Shown here: in pieces, positions 25,449-32,517 of the stretch
Numbering within the stretch: the first letter of the stretch is position 1
Layout: each line of letters starts with the position of its first letter
DNA from: Hyphomicrobiales bacterium
GTDB lineage: Bacteria; Pseudomonadota; Alphaproteobacteria; Rhizobiales; JAKSCL01
Direction of reading: 5' to 3'
DNA: 32,517 bases
NCBI GenBank assembly: GCA_022360615.1
Contig: JAKSCL010000401.1
Coordinates: 1 to 32,517 of the forward strand
The notes under the pieces: generated by a model
Told to the model about the DNA's origin: nothing
Seen by the model: the letters and a program-made list of their open reading frames with translations, nothing else
The model's database searches: none
Position numbers and translations under genes: made by a program

Positions 25449-26248
25449 GCGTTGAAAAGCTGCCTGAGGCGGCAACCGTGTTAACGGAACGGCAAGCGCC
25501 GCTCTGCCACCGCGGCGGCGACATTTCCTTTCGCGTCGCAAGTGAAGCGGATGTTGACGCCCTCGACCGGCTCAACATGGATGTGATATGCGCCCTTGGC
25601 GTCCCGGGACGCTTCATGCGTCAAGACCGGCCCTTCTTTTCCGGGCTTATCGGCTGCAAAGATGCCTGCATCTTCTTGGCGGAGCAAGCGGGCAAGCCCG
25701 CTGCTTACTCGATAGCCGCCCGGGCTTGCCCAGACATTCCAGCTTTCGGTGACAATGCTGCAAATGGCGGCGGATCACGTTCGACCGGACTCTTGTTTGG
25801 AACGGCCGTTGATCCGCCGTTACGTGGCCTTGGGCTTCAACGCCTTCTCATTGCGCTTCGCATGGCCAGCCTGCGACGGATCGGATGTCTGCGCATGCAG
25901 ACGACCGTTTCACCATTCAATGGGCCGTCGCTCGCCAATCTGATGGACACGGGTTTCAAGGTGATCGGCTTGAAGCGTATTCTTGACGGCCATTTCCGGT
26001 TTATCATGGACCGCCCAGACCTGCTTAACGGCATCACCGACATTGTCGAGAAGACATCCAAACAGAACGGGCGTGCCCGCCGGGTGCTCTGCAACGAGGA
26101 ATCCATTGACGGGCACAATGATCTTCTGGCGGCCGGTTGGCTCGGCCATGACTACGCCGGAGCATTTGAGACCGAGGTGATGGAGATTATTTATGTTCAG
26201 CAGGACATGGCGCTCCCTGCTGAGGCGATGACAAGGGAAGATGCGTGA
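25445..26248 (+). CDS. GNAT-family N-acetyltransferase
   Basis: A 267-aa cytoplasmic protein with a GNAT domain. An N-terminal part (ISFRVASEADVDALDRLN, about 27-45) fits the first strand and helix. The acetyl-CoA binding motif is AVDPPLRGLGLQRLLIALRM (about 121-140), and VSPFNGPSLANLMDTGFKVIG (about 155-175) is the motif B-like segment where a C-terminal helix precedes the GF turn. The last 70 residues are an extension of unknown role. It overlaps the binding-protein gene by ATGA and the phosphatase gene by GTGA, so it is translationally coupled to both. The substrate is unknown; protein or small-molecule acetylation are both possible. Confidence 0.85.
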   Translation: MSVEKLPEAATVLTERQAPLCHRGGDISFRVASEADVDALDRLNMDVICALGVPGRFMRQDRPFFSGLIGCKDACIFLAEQAGKPAAYSIAARACPDIPAFGDNAANGGGSRSTGLLFGTAVDPPLRGLGLQRLLIALRMASLRRIGCLRMQTTVSPFNGPSLANLMDTGFKVIGLKRILDGHFRFIMDRPDLLNGITDIVEKTSKQNGRARRVLCNEESIDGHNDLLAAGWLGHDYAGAFETEVMEIIYVQQDMALPAEAMTREDA

Positions 26249-28146
26249 ACGAAACCGCTGACATCGCGCAGCCGCAGATGCTCCTGCGGACGAAGATCGC
26301 ACTCTTTGCAACAGCGATTCTGGTCAGCCTGTCTTTCATTCTCCTGCTCTTTGGCGAGATCAAAGCGGAATGGGCCAACGATCAGTTCGAATCGGCACTG
26401 CTCGATGGCGATGACACCGCAATTTCCACGATCACCGAACTCGATTCACGTTTCCTGTCCCGGGTCAGTCTCGACCTTCGCGACCGCCCCGAAATCCGCC
26501 GGGCGCTGCAGATCGGAACGAGCGGCGCGGCGACAAGTTTTTTGCGCGAGGTGCAGGACGTCACGCGTTTTCTTGATCCGCAACCAAATGTGTTTCTGCT
26601 CTCGCCAAGCTTCACTGTTCTGACATCGACCGTTTCGGATGTTCCAGGCAATTTCGCCAATGTGCTTGAGCCGCTCTTTGACGGGCGCGCCCGGAGCTTT
26701 AGCGGCGTTTTCCGTTTTCCGCGCACCGGTAGCCTCCTTCTTATGTTCGTTCAGGAAATCCGCCTGCGCGACAATGTTGCAGGCTATCTCGTCACTGGGC
26801 TTGATTTCCGCCAGCGCAGCCGGATTTTGCTCCGCGACAACACAGCCATCTTGTTCGTTGCCCATGACCAAGAACCCCAACTCCTTCATGGCTCGGTTGC
26901 CCAAGGTTTCATCGAAACACTTGCTTGCTGCCATACGCGGCCAAACGTCGTCGAGTGGACGGGTCCCGATGGCGCGCATTTGGTTGCGACGGTGAACCGC
27001 CTTGTCGACCCGAACGGGACGCAGATGGGCGACTTTTATGTCGTCCGCGATTTGACCGAACAGAAAGCGCGCCAAGAACTCTTGAGCCGGCTTTCCTATG
27101 CCGGTGTCGCGCTTTTCATCCTGATCGCGGTGTCCCTTCTGATCTGGTCGCTGCGCACATCCTTGCGGCCGTTGAGCGCCGTCGTTGAAGTTCTGCGTGC
27201 GCTTTCGAAAGGCGACACATCGACTGGACTGCGCAGTGTGAAGACAAGCCGGGAAATCGGTACGCTCGCCGACACGGTGGAAAGCTTCCGGACAGGCCAG
27301 CAAGCACGCGAGGAGCTGCTTGCTCTCAATGAGCAGATATCAAGCGCATCACGCATCCAGCAGACTATTCTACCGCGCGAGTTCGACCTTGACCCGACCC
27401 TCGATATTCATGCCGTGATGCAGCCGGCACAGGATATCGGCGGCGATTTTTTCGATATCTTCCGGATCGATAAAGAGCGTATTTGCATCCTCGTCGCCGA
27501 TGTCGCCGGCAAGGGAATCGGATCCGCGCTCTTTGCGAGCAATGCAAGCGCCATGTTGCGCGCTTATGCGCCGCTTTCGAAAACGACCGCCGAAGTCATC
27601 GCGCTTGTCAACCGCGAGTTGTGCAAGCGAAACGATGAAGGGCTCTTCATTACGCTCTTCCTTGCGATCCTGGATACGAAAACCGGCGAATTCGCTTTTA
27701 CCAATGCCGGACATGGGCAACCTTTCCTGATCCGGCTCGATGGCCAAGTGTCCACGCTTCCGATGACGGGCGATATGGCGCTCGGCTTCTTCGATGACGT
27801 GGAATATGGCTATGATTCCATCCGGCTGACACCTGGCCAGACGATCGTAATCTATTCGGACGGCTTTGATGAATCGATGAATCCCAAGGGTGAATTGCTC
27901 GGCCTTGAGCGCGCAACCCATATCGTCAAAAGCGTGGCTGGACTGCAGGCAGGCAGGGCGATTGAGCTGATTTCGGAAGCGATCGCCTGGTACGAAAACG
28001 GCGCGAAGCCGGCTGATGACATCACACTTGTCGCTTTGCGTTGGGACCCCGCACGCGCTGGCAAACCGGAGGCGCAAAAGAATATGGGCGCACGACCCGA
28101 AGGCGCCTTTGAGGCAGCCGAGAAGGCCCCTGAGCCTGCCGAATAA
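26245..28146 (+). CDS. RsbU/SpoIIE-type PP2C phosphatase with periplasmic sensor and HAMP
   Basis: A 633-aa membrane phosphatase that should dephosphorylate the STAS protein and so flip the partner switch. Membrane segment 1 is at about 17-38, a periplasmic Cache-like domain at about 40-283 and membrane segment 2 at about 284-304. A HAMP linker spans about 305-358, and the SpoIIE/PP2C domain about 368-610. PP2C motifs are complete: QDIGGDFFD, ILVADVAGKGIGSALFAS, FTNAGHGQPFLI, VIYSDGFDESMNPKGE and ADDITLVAL, so the metal-binding aspartates are present. The GTG start overlaps the acetyltransferase stop. The last 25 residues are a charged tail. It closes the operon. Confidence 0.95.
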   Translation: MNETADIAQPQMLLRTKIALFATAILVSLSFILLLFGEIKAEWANDQFESALLDGDDTAISTITELDSRFLSRVSLDLRDRPEIRRALQIGTSGAATSFLREVQDVTRFLDPQPNVFLLSPSFTVLTSTVSDVPGNFANVLEPLFDGRARSFSGVFRFPRTGSLLLMFVQEIRLRDNVAGYLVTGLDFRQRSRILLRDNTAILFVAHDQEPQLLHGSVAQGFIETLACCHTRPNVVEWTGPDGAHLVATVNRLVDPNGTQMGDFYVVRDLTEQKARQELLSRLSYAGVALFILIAVSLLIWSLRTSLRPLSAVVEVLRALSKGDTSTGLRSVKTSREIGTLADTVESFRTGQQAREELLALNEQISSASRIQQTILPREFDLDPTLDIHAVMQPAQDIGGDFFDIFRIDKERICILVADVAGKGIGSALFASNASAMLRAYAPLSKTTAEVIALVNRELCKRNDEGLFITLFLAILDTKTGEFAFTNAGHGQPFLIRLDGQVSTLPMTGDMALGFFDDVEYGYDSIRLTPGQTIVIYSDGFDESMNPKGELLGLERATHIVKSVAGLQAGRAIELISEAIAWYENGAKPADDITLVALRWDPARAGKPEAQKNMGARPEGAFEAAEKAPEPAE

Positions 28147-28431
28147 CATCTTGTTAGGGGGCGGCTTTGCCGGATGGGCCGCGGACGGACCGCATGCGCG
28201 GACTATCCCGCCAGCACAGTGCCGCACACAGATTTGTTCCAGGCATCCAACGGGCCTGTCCATCTGGCGCTCGATCGCCGCTCGCCCGGGCAAGCCGTCA
28301 AACACAAGCAGCGCCTGGCGGGCTGGATTGTCCTCCAATTTCTCCACCGGCGCTTCCCAACGTCATTGCACGGTCACCATTCAAGGCTAGGGTCAGATGG
28401 CATTTTCCGCCCCTCTCAAGCATTCCAGATC
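28147..28431. other. Intergenic region after the partner-switch operon
   Basis: A 285-nt region between the phosphatase gene and the PHP gene on the same strand. I see a short CGGC/GCCG stem near its start without a T-run, and no convincing terminator, promoter or small gene. Frames that stay open here in the ORF track are extensions of the PHP frame without a ribosome site. Confidence 0.4.
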
Positions 28432-29340
28432 ATGATTGCTGAACCTTTCTCGCTGCCTGGCCGGTTCTGGCGCGGTAATCTCCACACCCACTCAACACTG
28501 TCGGATGGCGCCCGCCCGGTCGCGGCGGTCGTCGGTTATTACAAGCGGGCCGGATACGACTTTCTGATGCTTAGCGATCATTTCCTTGAGCGCTTCGATT
28601 ACCCAATCACCGATACGCGGCCGTTCCGGGACGAGACATTCACGACCATCCTTGGGGCCGAAATCCACGCGCCGGCCATCGGCACCGGCGAGATGTGACA
28701 CATGGTCGCCGCCGGCTTGCCACTCGATTTTATACCGACAAGCGGCACGGAAACGGGTGCGGAACTCGCTGCACGGGCCGCAGATGCCGGCGCCTTTATC
28801 GGCCTTGCTCATCCGGCCTGGTATCATCTGAGCCTTGAGGATGCGCACTCAATCCAATCGGCGCATGCGATTGAGATCTACAATCACGGTTCGGCATTAT
28901 ACAGCGACCGGGGAGACGGCTTCTATCTGCTCGACCAGCTTTTGGCAGAAGGGCACCACCTCTCCGGCTTTGCCTCCGATGATGCGCATTTCGTCCATGG
29001 CGATGACGGCGCTGGAGGCTGGATCATGGTGCGGACCGAGGAACTCGATCCGGACGCCCTTGTCGAGGCACTCAAGAAGGGCCAATACTACTCCAGCCAG
29101 GGCCCGGCGATCCGCCGCATTGTCATTGAAAACGACACCGCCATCGTCACCTGTACACCTGCTAAAGCGGTCGTTGCGACCGGCTATAGTTCACGTTCGT
29201 TGCGCGTGCTCGGTGCGGGCATCACCGAGGCGCGGCTGCCACTTTCCGTTTTCGATAACGCCTATTGCCGTATCACGGTGACGGACAGTTTTGGCCGCCG
29301 TGCCTGGACCAATCCTATCTGGTTAAATGATTTGCATTAG
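28432..29340 (+). pseudogene. PHP-domain phosphoesterase interrupted by an in-frame TGA
   Basis: Reading from the ATG at 28432, the frame gives a PHP (polymerase and histidinol phosphatase) domain protein of about 300 residues. Metal-ligand motifs lie on both sides of the break: NLHTHSTLSDG (about 16-26), FLMLSDHF (about 44-51) and GAEIHAP before, AHPAWYH, EIYNHG and ASDDAHF after. Codon 89 (28696-28698) is TGA, and the same frame continues at once with HMVAAGLPLDF to a TAG at 29338. TGG (Trp) would fit in GEM-x-HMVAAGLPL, so a single base change explains the break. The second half alone lacks the HxH motif and is unlikely to be active. A sequencing error is an alternative. No frameshift is needed. 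Confidence 0.8.
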
Positions 29341-29354
29341 ATCGAGCGGCGGCG

Positions 29355-30230
29355 CTATTCGGCGGCTGCGAGCGTTGTCCTGCTTGTCTCGGACGGCTCT
29401 GCGCTTTTCGGCAACAGCCAGCCGCCGTCTCCCATGGGAGAGCGGGGCATGGAGAAGGAATACGCGTCGCGTCCATGCGTGTCGATGCGCAAGCTCTCGT
29501 CATCGAGCCGGATATCGGCAAAGCATCCCGCCGGATGGGGTGGCGTCGTGAACGTCTCCGTCAGCGATTGGATTGTGACGTGGGCAATGCCGCGAATGTC
29601 CGTGACCCGGTTCCAATGAACATGGCCCGACACCCATAGAACCACGTTTCTGGCAGCTTCCGCCGCTGCCCGTATCGGACCGTGATCGGGATAGAAGGCG
29701 GCCTTTTGGTCCCGCTCGAAATAGTAATTGCCGATCATCGACGTACCGGAAACGGGAACATGGCTAAAAATCACGGTAGGTTTGCCATCCTCCTTCAGAG
29801 CCGCCATGAGCCAGGCCAGATCGTCATCGATGCGCGGCAGACCTTCACCGGGCCGGATCGTGACATCCGCCTGCCAGATGATGAGCCGCCACCCCTTGAC
29901 CTCGACGACCCGGTGGCCCGTCGGCTGGCCAAGGATCTCCGCGTTCTCGGCACGCGTGAGGTGCATCACATCGTGGTTGCCGACCAAATGGGCGCGCGGA
30001 ATGGATTGGGCCGCGAATGCCTTCGAAACGCTTCCCATATTGGCGATGTCCGTTTCGCGGTCAACGCCCGTAATCCGATCGCCAAGCTCGATGATAATGT
30101 CCGGCGATTGGCGGTCGGCATGCGCCAGAAATCCATCCAGCAATTCGAGCGCCCGGCCGCCCTGCTTTGTACCGGATACAGGTCCGCAATGAATGTCGCC
30201 AACGGTTGCGATATGCAACGAACCGGCCAC
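29355..30230 (-). CDS. Calcineurin-like metallophosphoesterase
   Basis: A binuclear metallophosphoesterase of about 291 aa. Motifs, numbered from the chosen start: VGDIHCG (10-16), ELGDR (48-52), VGNHDVMH (83-90), IFSHVPVSG (154-162) and VSGHVHWNR (200-208). There is no signal peptide with this start, so it is probably cytoplasmic. The ORF track starts at 30335, but AAAGGAG followed 7 nt later by GTG at 30230 is the best start and leads straight into the first strand of the domain; an ATG at 30260 is a weaker option. It converges with the PHP gene with only 14 nt between their stops, and is divergent from pepN. The substrate is unknown. Confidence 0.88.
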   Translation of the reverse strand: MAGSLHIATVGDIHCGPVSGTKQGGRALELLDGFLAHADRQSPDIIIELGDRITGVDRETDIANMGSVSKAFAAQSIPRAHLVGNHDVMHLTRAENAEILGQPTGHRVVEVKGWRLIIWQADVTIRPGEGLPRIDDDLAWLMAALKEDGKPTVIFSHVPVSGTSMIGNYYFERDQKAAFYPDHGPIRAAAEAARNVVLWVSGHVHWNRVTDIRGIAHVTIQSLTETFTTPPHPAGCFADIRLDDESLRIDTHGRDAYSFSMPRSPMGDGGWLLPKSAEPSETSRTTLAAAE

Positions 30231-30486
30231 GCATGTCTCCTTTGAGCTTCTTGCCGGCATCAGGCCAGCGCGCCAAACGTTACACCTTAAATATGCGCAT
30301 TTTCGTCTGCGCGGTTCTCCCATGATCACTGTCATGGCCGTTTGGCATTTTAGTCATCTAGACCATGACCAGATTCGCGTGACAGATGTTTGACGGCCAG
30401 TCACTTTTAAGGAACGAAGAGATTTTTGGTCCCGGCTGTGCGTTTTCCTGCCGGGTCCGCGTTCCCATCATCGAGGCTCCTTTTGC
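30231..30486. promoter_or_regulatory. Divergent intergenic region and pepN leader with inverted repeats
   Basis: A 256-nt region between two divergent genes. It contains an interrupted inverted repeat GTCATGG (30331-30337) / CCATGAC (30363-30369). A larger imperfect hairpin, GGTCCCGGC (30428-30436) / GCCGGGTCC (30450-30458), has one T-T mismatch and lies in the probable pepN leader, 28 nt before the start codon. No T-run follows either repeat, so neither is a terminator. No standard promoter could be placed with confidence. Confidence 0.4.
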
Positions 30487-32517
30487 ATGCGCACCGACAC
30501 GCCACGGCCCATACGGCTCAAGGACTACCGTCCGCCCGCTTTCCTGGTTGACCGTATCGATCTCGATATCCGGCTCGATCCCCAAGCAACACAAGTGCAC
30601 TCACGTCTCGAGGTGCGTCCGAACCCGGATGCCCATGGCCGGCGCGGATCGTTCCATGCCGATGGCGATGAGGTGATACTAAAAGCAATCGCGGTTGACG
30701 GAATTGAGCTCTCGGAGAAAGCCTATACGCATACCGAGACGGGCCTTGTATTGAACGCGGCGCCGCCTGGTCCCTTTGTGCTGGAGATCACAACCGAGAT
30801 TAACCCCGACGCCAACACCAAACTCATGGGGCTATACCGGTCGAACGGCGTGTTCTGCACCCAATGCGAGGCGGAGGGCTTCCGTCGCATCACCTATTTC
30901 CCCGACAGGCCTGATATCCTCTCGATCTACACGACGCGGATCGAGGCGCCTGAAGAGACTTGCCCGGTGCTTCTTGGAAACGGAAACCCGGTTTCCCGCG
31001 GCAAGGTGCCGGACAGCGATGGACACTTTGCGATCTGGCACGATCCGCATCCCAAACCCAGCTATCTGTTCGCCCTTGTCGGTGGCGATCTCGGCTGCGT
31101 GCGGGACAGCTTCATCACGCAATCGGGCAAATCGGTTGCACTTGAGATTTATGTGGAGCCTGGAAAGGAAGGCCGCTGCGCCTATGCCATGGAGGCGTTG
31201 AAGCGTTCCATGCGATGGGACGAGCGAGCATTCGGGCGCGAATACGACCTGAATGTCTTCATGATCGTCGCCGTTTCCGACTTCAACATGGGCGCGATGG
31301 AAAACAAGGGTCTCAACATCTTCAATGACAAATACATCCTTGCCGATCCCGAGACCGCGACCGATGCCGATTTCGCCAATATCGAAGCGATTATCGCACA
31401 CGAATATTTCCACAACTGGACTGGCAACCGAATCACTTGCCGCGATTGGTTCCAGCTTTGCCTGAAAGAGGGCCTGACCGTTTTCCGCGATCAGGAATTC
31501 TCGGCTGACGAGCGCGACCGCATCACCTGCCGCATCCAGGACGTCAAACATCTTCGCTTGCGCCAGTTCGCCGAGGACGCGGGCCCCCTCGCCCATTCCG
31601 TTCGGCCCGAATCCTACAAGACGATCGACAATTTCTATACGGCGACGGTCTATGAGAAGGGCGCCGAGATCATTCGTATGTTGCGCGAAATCGTCGGCCC
31701 CGATGCGTTCCGGCGGGGCATGGATCTCTACTTCGAACGCCATGACGGTGACGCTGCGACAGTGGAGAACTTCGTCGCCTGTTTCGAAGCTGAGGCGGGG
31801 CGTTCGCTCGAACCCTTCATGCAATGGTATCGGCAAGCGGGCACGCCGCACGTTTCGGCCAATCAGGTCTTCGACGCGGAGACCGGCGTTCTGACGCTGA
31901 CCTTGACCCAAGAGACGCCGCCGACGCCCGGGCAAGACTCCAAGGGGCCGCTCCCCATGCCGGTCCGCGTAGGCTTCATGACCGAGGACGGGGCGCCCGT
32001 TGCAGCCTCGCCGGTCGGCTCCAATCTCGACGCGGACCCGAGCGGCGACGCAGTGGTCGAGTTGACGGATACCGAGCAAAGCTTCGATTTCGCCGGCTTC
32101 GACAGACCTCCCGTGGTTTCGCTGTTCCGAGGTTTTTCAGCGCCGGTGATTCTGAAGCAGGCTGAGCCGGAAGAACATCGCTTGATCCGCATGGCGCATG
32201 ATACGGATCTGTTCAATCGCTGGGAAGCTGGCCGATCGGTGGTGATGCAAGTCCTGACCACAATGGCCGAACAGGCGTCGACGGGCGAACCCATGGCCCT
32301 CGCCCAAGGCTATCTCAACGCGATCAAGACCACGCTCACGGATGAGGCGGCGACGCCCGCGTTCAAAGCGCTGAGCCTGCAAGTACCCTCCGAGACCGAG
32401 CTGGCGCGCGCGATGAATGAGATCGACCCGGTCGCCATTCACGACGCCCGCCAAGCGCTCCGCCGACAAATGGCCGCGGAACTTAAAGACGCGCTTGAAA
32501 CCTCTTACGAACAAAGC
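30487..32517 (+). CDS. pepN: Aminopeptidase N (M1 family), C-terminus beyond the window
   Basis: Zinc metallopeptidase that removes N-terminal residues from peptides. The frame is open from the ATG at 30487 to the last base (677 codons) and so is missing from the ORF track. The exopeptidase motif GAMENKG is at 269-275 and the zinc site HEYFHNW at 305-311, with the third ligand Glu328 in LKEGLTVFRDQEF. This is the proteobacterial PepN subtype; the HEYFHNWTGNR and CRDWFQL stretch closely resembles the E. coli enzyme (about 870 aa), so roughly 200 C-terminal residues lie outside. A GAGG-type ribosome site precedes the start. Nothing appears disrupted in the visible part. Confidence 0.97.
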   Translation, partial: MRTDTPRPIRLKDYRPPAFLVDRIDLDIRLDPQATQVHSRLEVRPNPDAHGRRGSFHADGDEVILKAIAVDGIELSEKAYTHTETGLVLNAAPPGPFVLEITTEINPDANTKLMGLYRSNGVFCTQCEAEGFRRITYFPDRPDILSIYTTRIEAPEETCPVLLGNGNPVSRGKVPDSDGHFAIWHDPHPKPSYLFALVGGDLGCVRDSFITQSGKSVALEIYVEPGKEGRCAYAMEALKRSMRWDERAFGREYDLNVFMIVAVSDFNMGAMENKGLNIFNDKYILADPETATDADFANIEAIIAHEYFHNWTGNRITCRDWFQLCLKEGLTVFRDQEFSADERDRITCRIQDVKHLRLRQFAEDAGPLAHSVRPESYKTIDNFYTATVYEKGAEIIRMLREIVGPDAFRRGMDLYFERHDGDAATVENFVACFEAEAGRSLEPFMQWYRQAGTPHVSANQVFDAETGVLTLTLTQETPPTPGQDSKGPLPMPVRVGFMTEDGAPVAASPVGSNLDADPSGDAVVELTDTEQSFDFAGFDRPPVVSLFRGFSAPVILKQAEPEEHRLIRMAHDTDLFNRWEAGRSVVMQVLTTMAEQASTGEPMALAQGYLNAIKTTLTDEAATPAFKALSLQVPSETELARAMNEIDPVAIHDARQALRRQMAAELKDALETSYEQS

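Noticed and set aside
27370-28347. 325-aa minus-strand ORF opposite the RsbU-like gene
   Set aside because: Antisense to the PP2C domain, whose motifs are all intact on the plus strand.
28696-28698. Selenocysteine codon in the PHP gene
   Set aside because: The context fits Trp, not Cys; no SECIS-like stem-loop was evident after the TGA and PHP enzymes are not known selenoproteins.
30832-32079. 415-aa minus-strand ORF opposite pepN
   Set aside because: Shadow of a highly conserved gene in a GC-rich genome; the sense frame contains the M1 zinc motifs.

Overview
The window reads as chromosomal DNA of a moderately GC-rich alphaproteobacterium, probably in or near the Hyphomicrobiales. That placement is inferred from the gene order of the secretion locus, which follows the rhizobial imp order, and from the general look of the proteins. 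No rRNA, tRNA, CRISPR array or insertion sequence was seen.

Left half (about 346-19776, all minus strand): one long type VI secretion system (T6SS) locus. In transcription order it is tssA, tssB, tssC, tssE, tssF, tssG, a small unknown ORF, tagH (FHA protein), tssJ, tssK, tssL, tssM, tagF, pppA, ppkA. Many junctions overlap (ATGA/GTGA/TTGA), so it is probably one or a few transcription units. It encodes the sheath (TssBC), baseplate (TssEFGK), membrane complex (TssJLM), TssA, and the post-translational switch TagH/TagF/PppA/PpkA. Hcp (TssD), VgrG, PAAR, ClpV (TssH) and any recognisable effector are absent from the window and must be encoded elsewhere if the machine works. A strong hairpin lies between tssC and tssE. 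A partial small membrane-protein ORF runs off the left edge.

Middle (about 19777-28146, plus strand): an AT-rich divergent intergenic region, then a compact seven-gene operon that I consider the most interesting part. It encodes a STAS anti-sigma-antagonist-like protein, an RsbW-type HATPase, a two-TM periplasmic sensor without an output domain, a second two-TM sensor fused to a complete MFS transporter, a PF04392-type periplasmic binding protein without permease or ATPase genes, a GNAT acetyltransferase, and an RsbU/SpoIIE-type PP2C phosphatase with a periplasmic sensor and HAMP linker. The STAS, HATPase and PP2C genes form a complete partner-switching core. The other genes look like ligand-sensing and transport inputs. 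It is divergent from the T6SS locus, so a regulatory link is plausible but unproven.

Right part (28147-32517): a PHP-domain phosphoesterase gene interrupted by one in-frame TGA where a Trp codon would fit, a convergent calcineurin-like metallophosphoesterase, and divergently an aminopeptidase N (pepN) cut by the right edge. These look like ordinary chromosomal genes.
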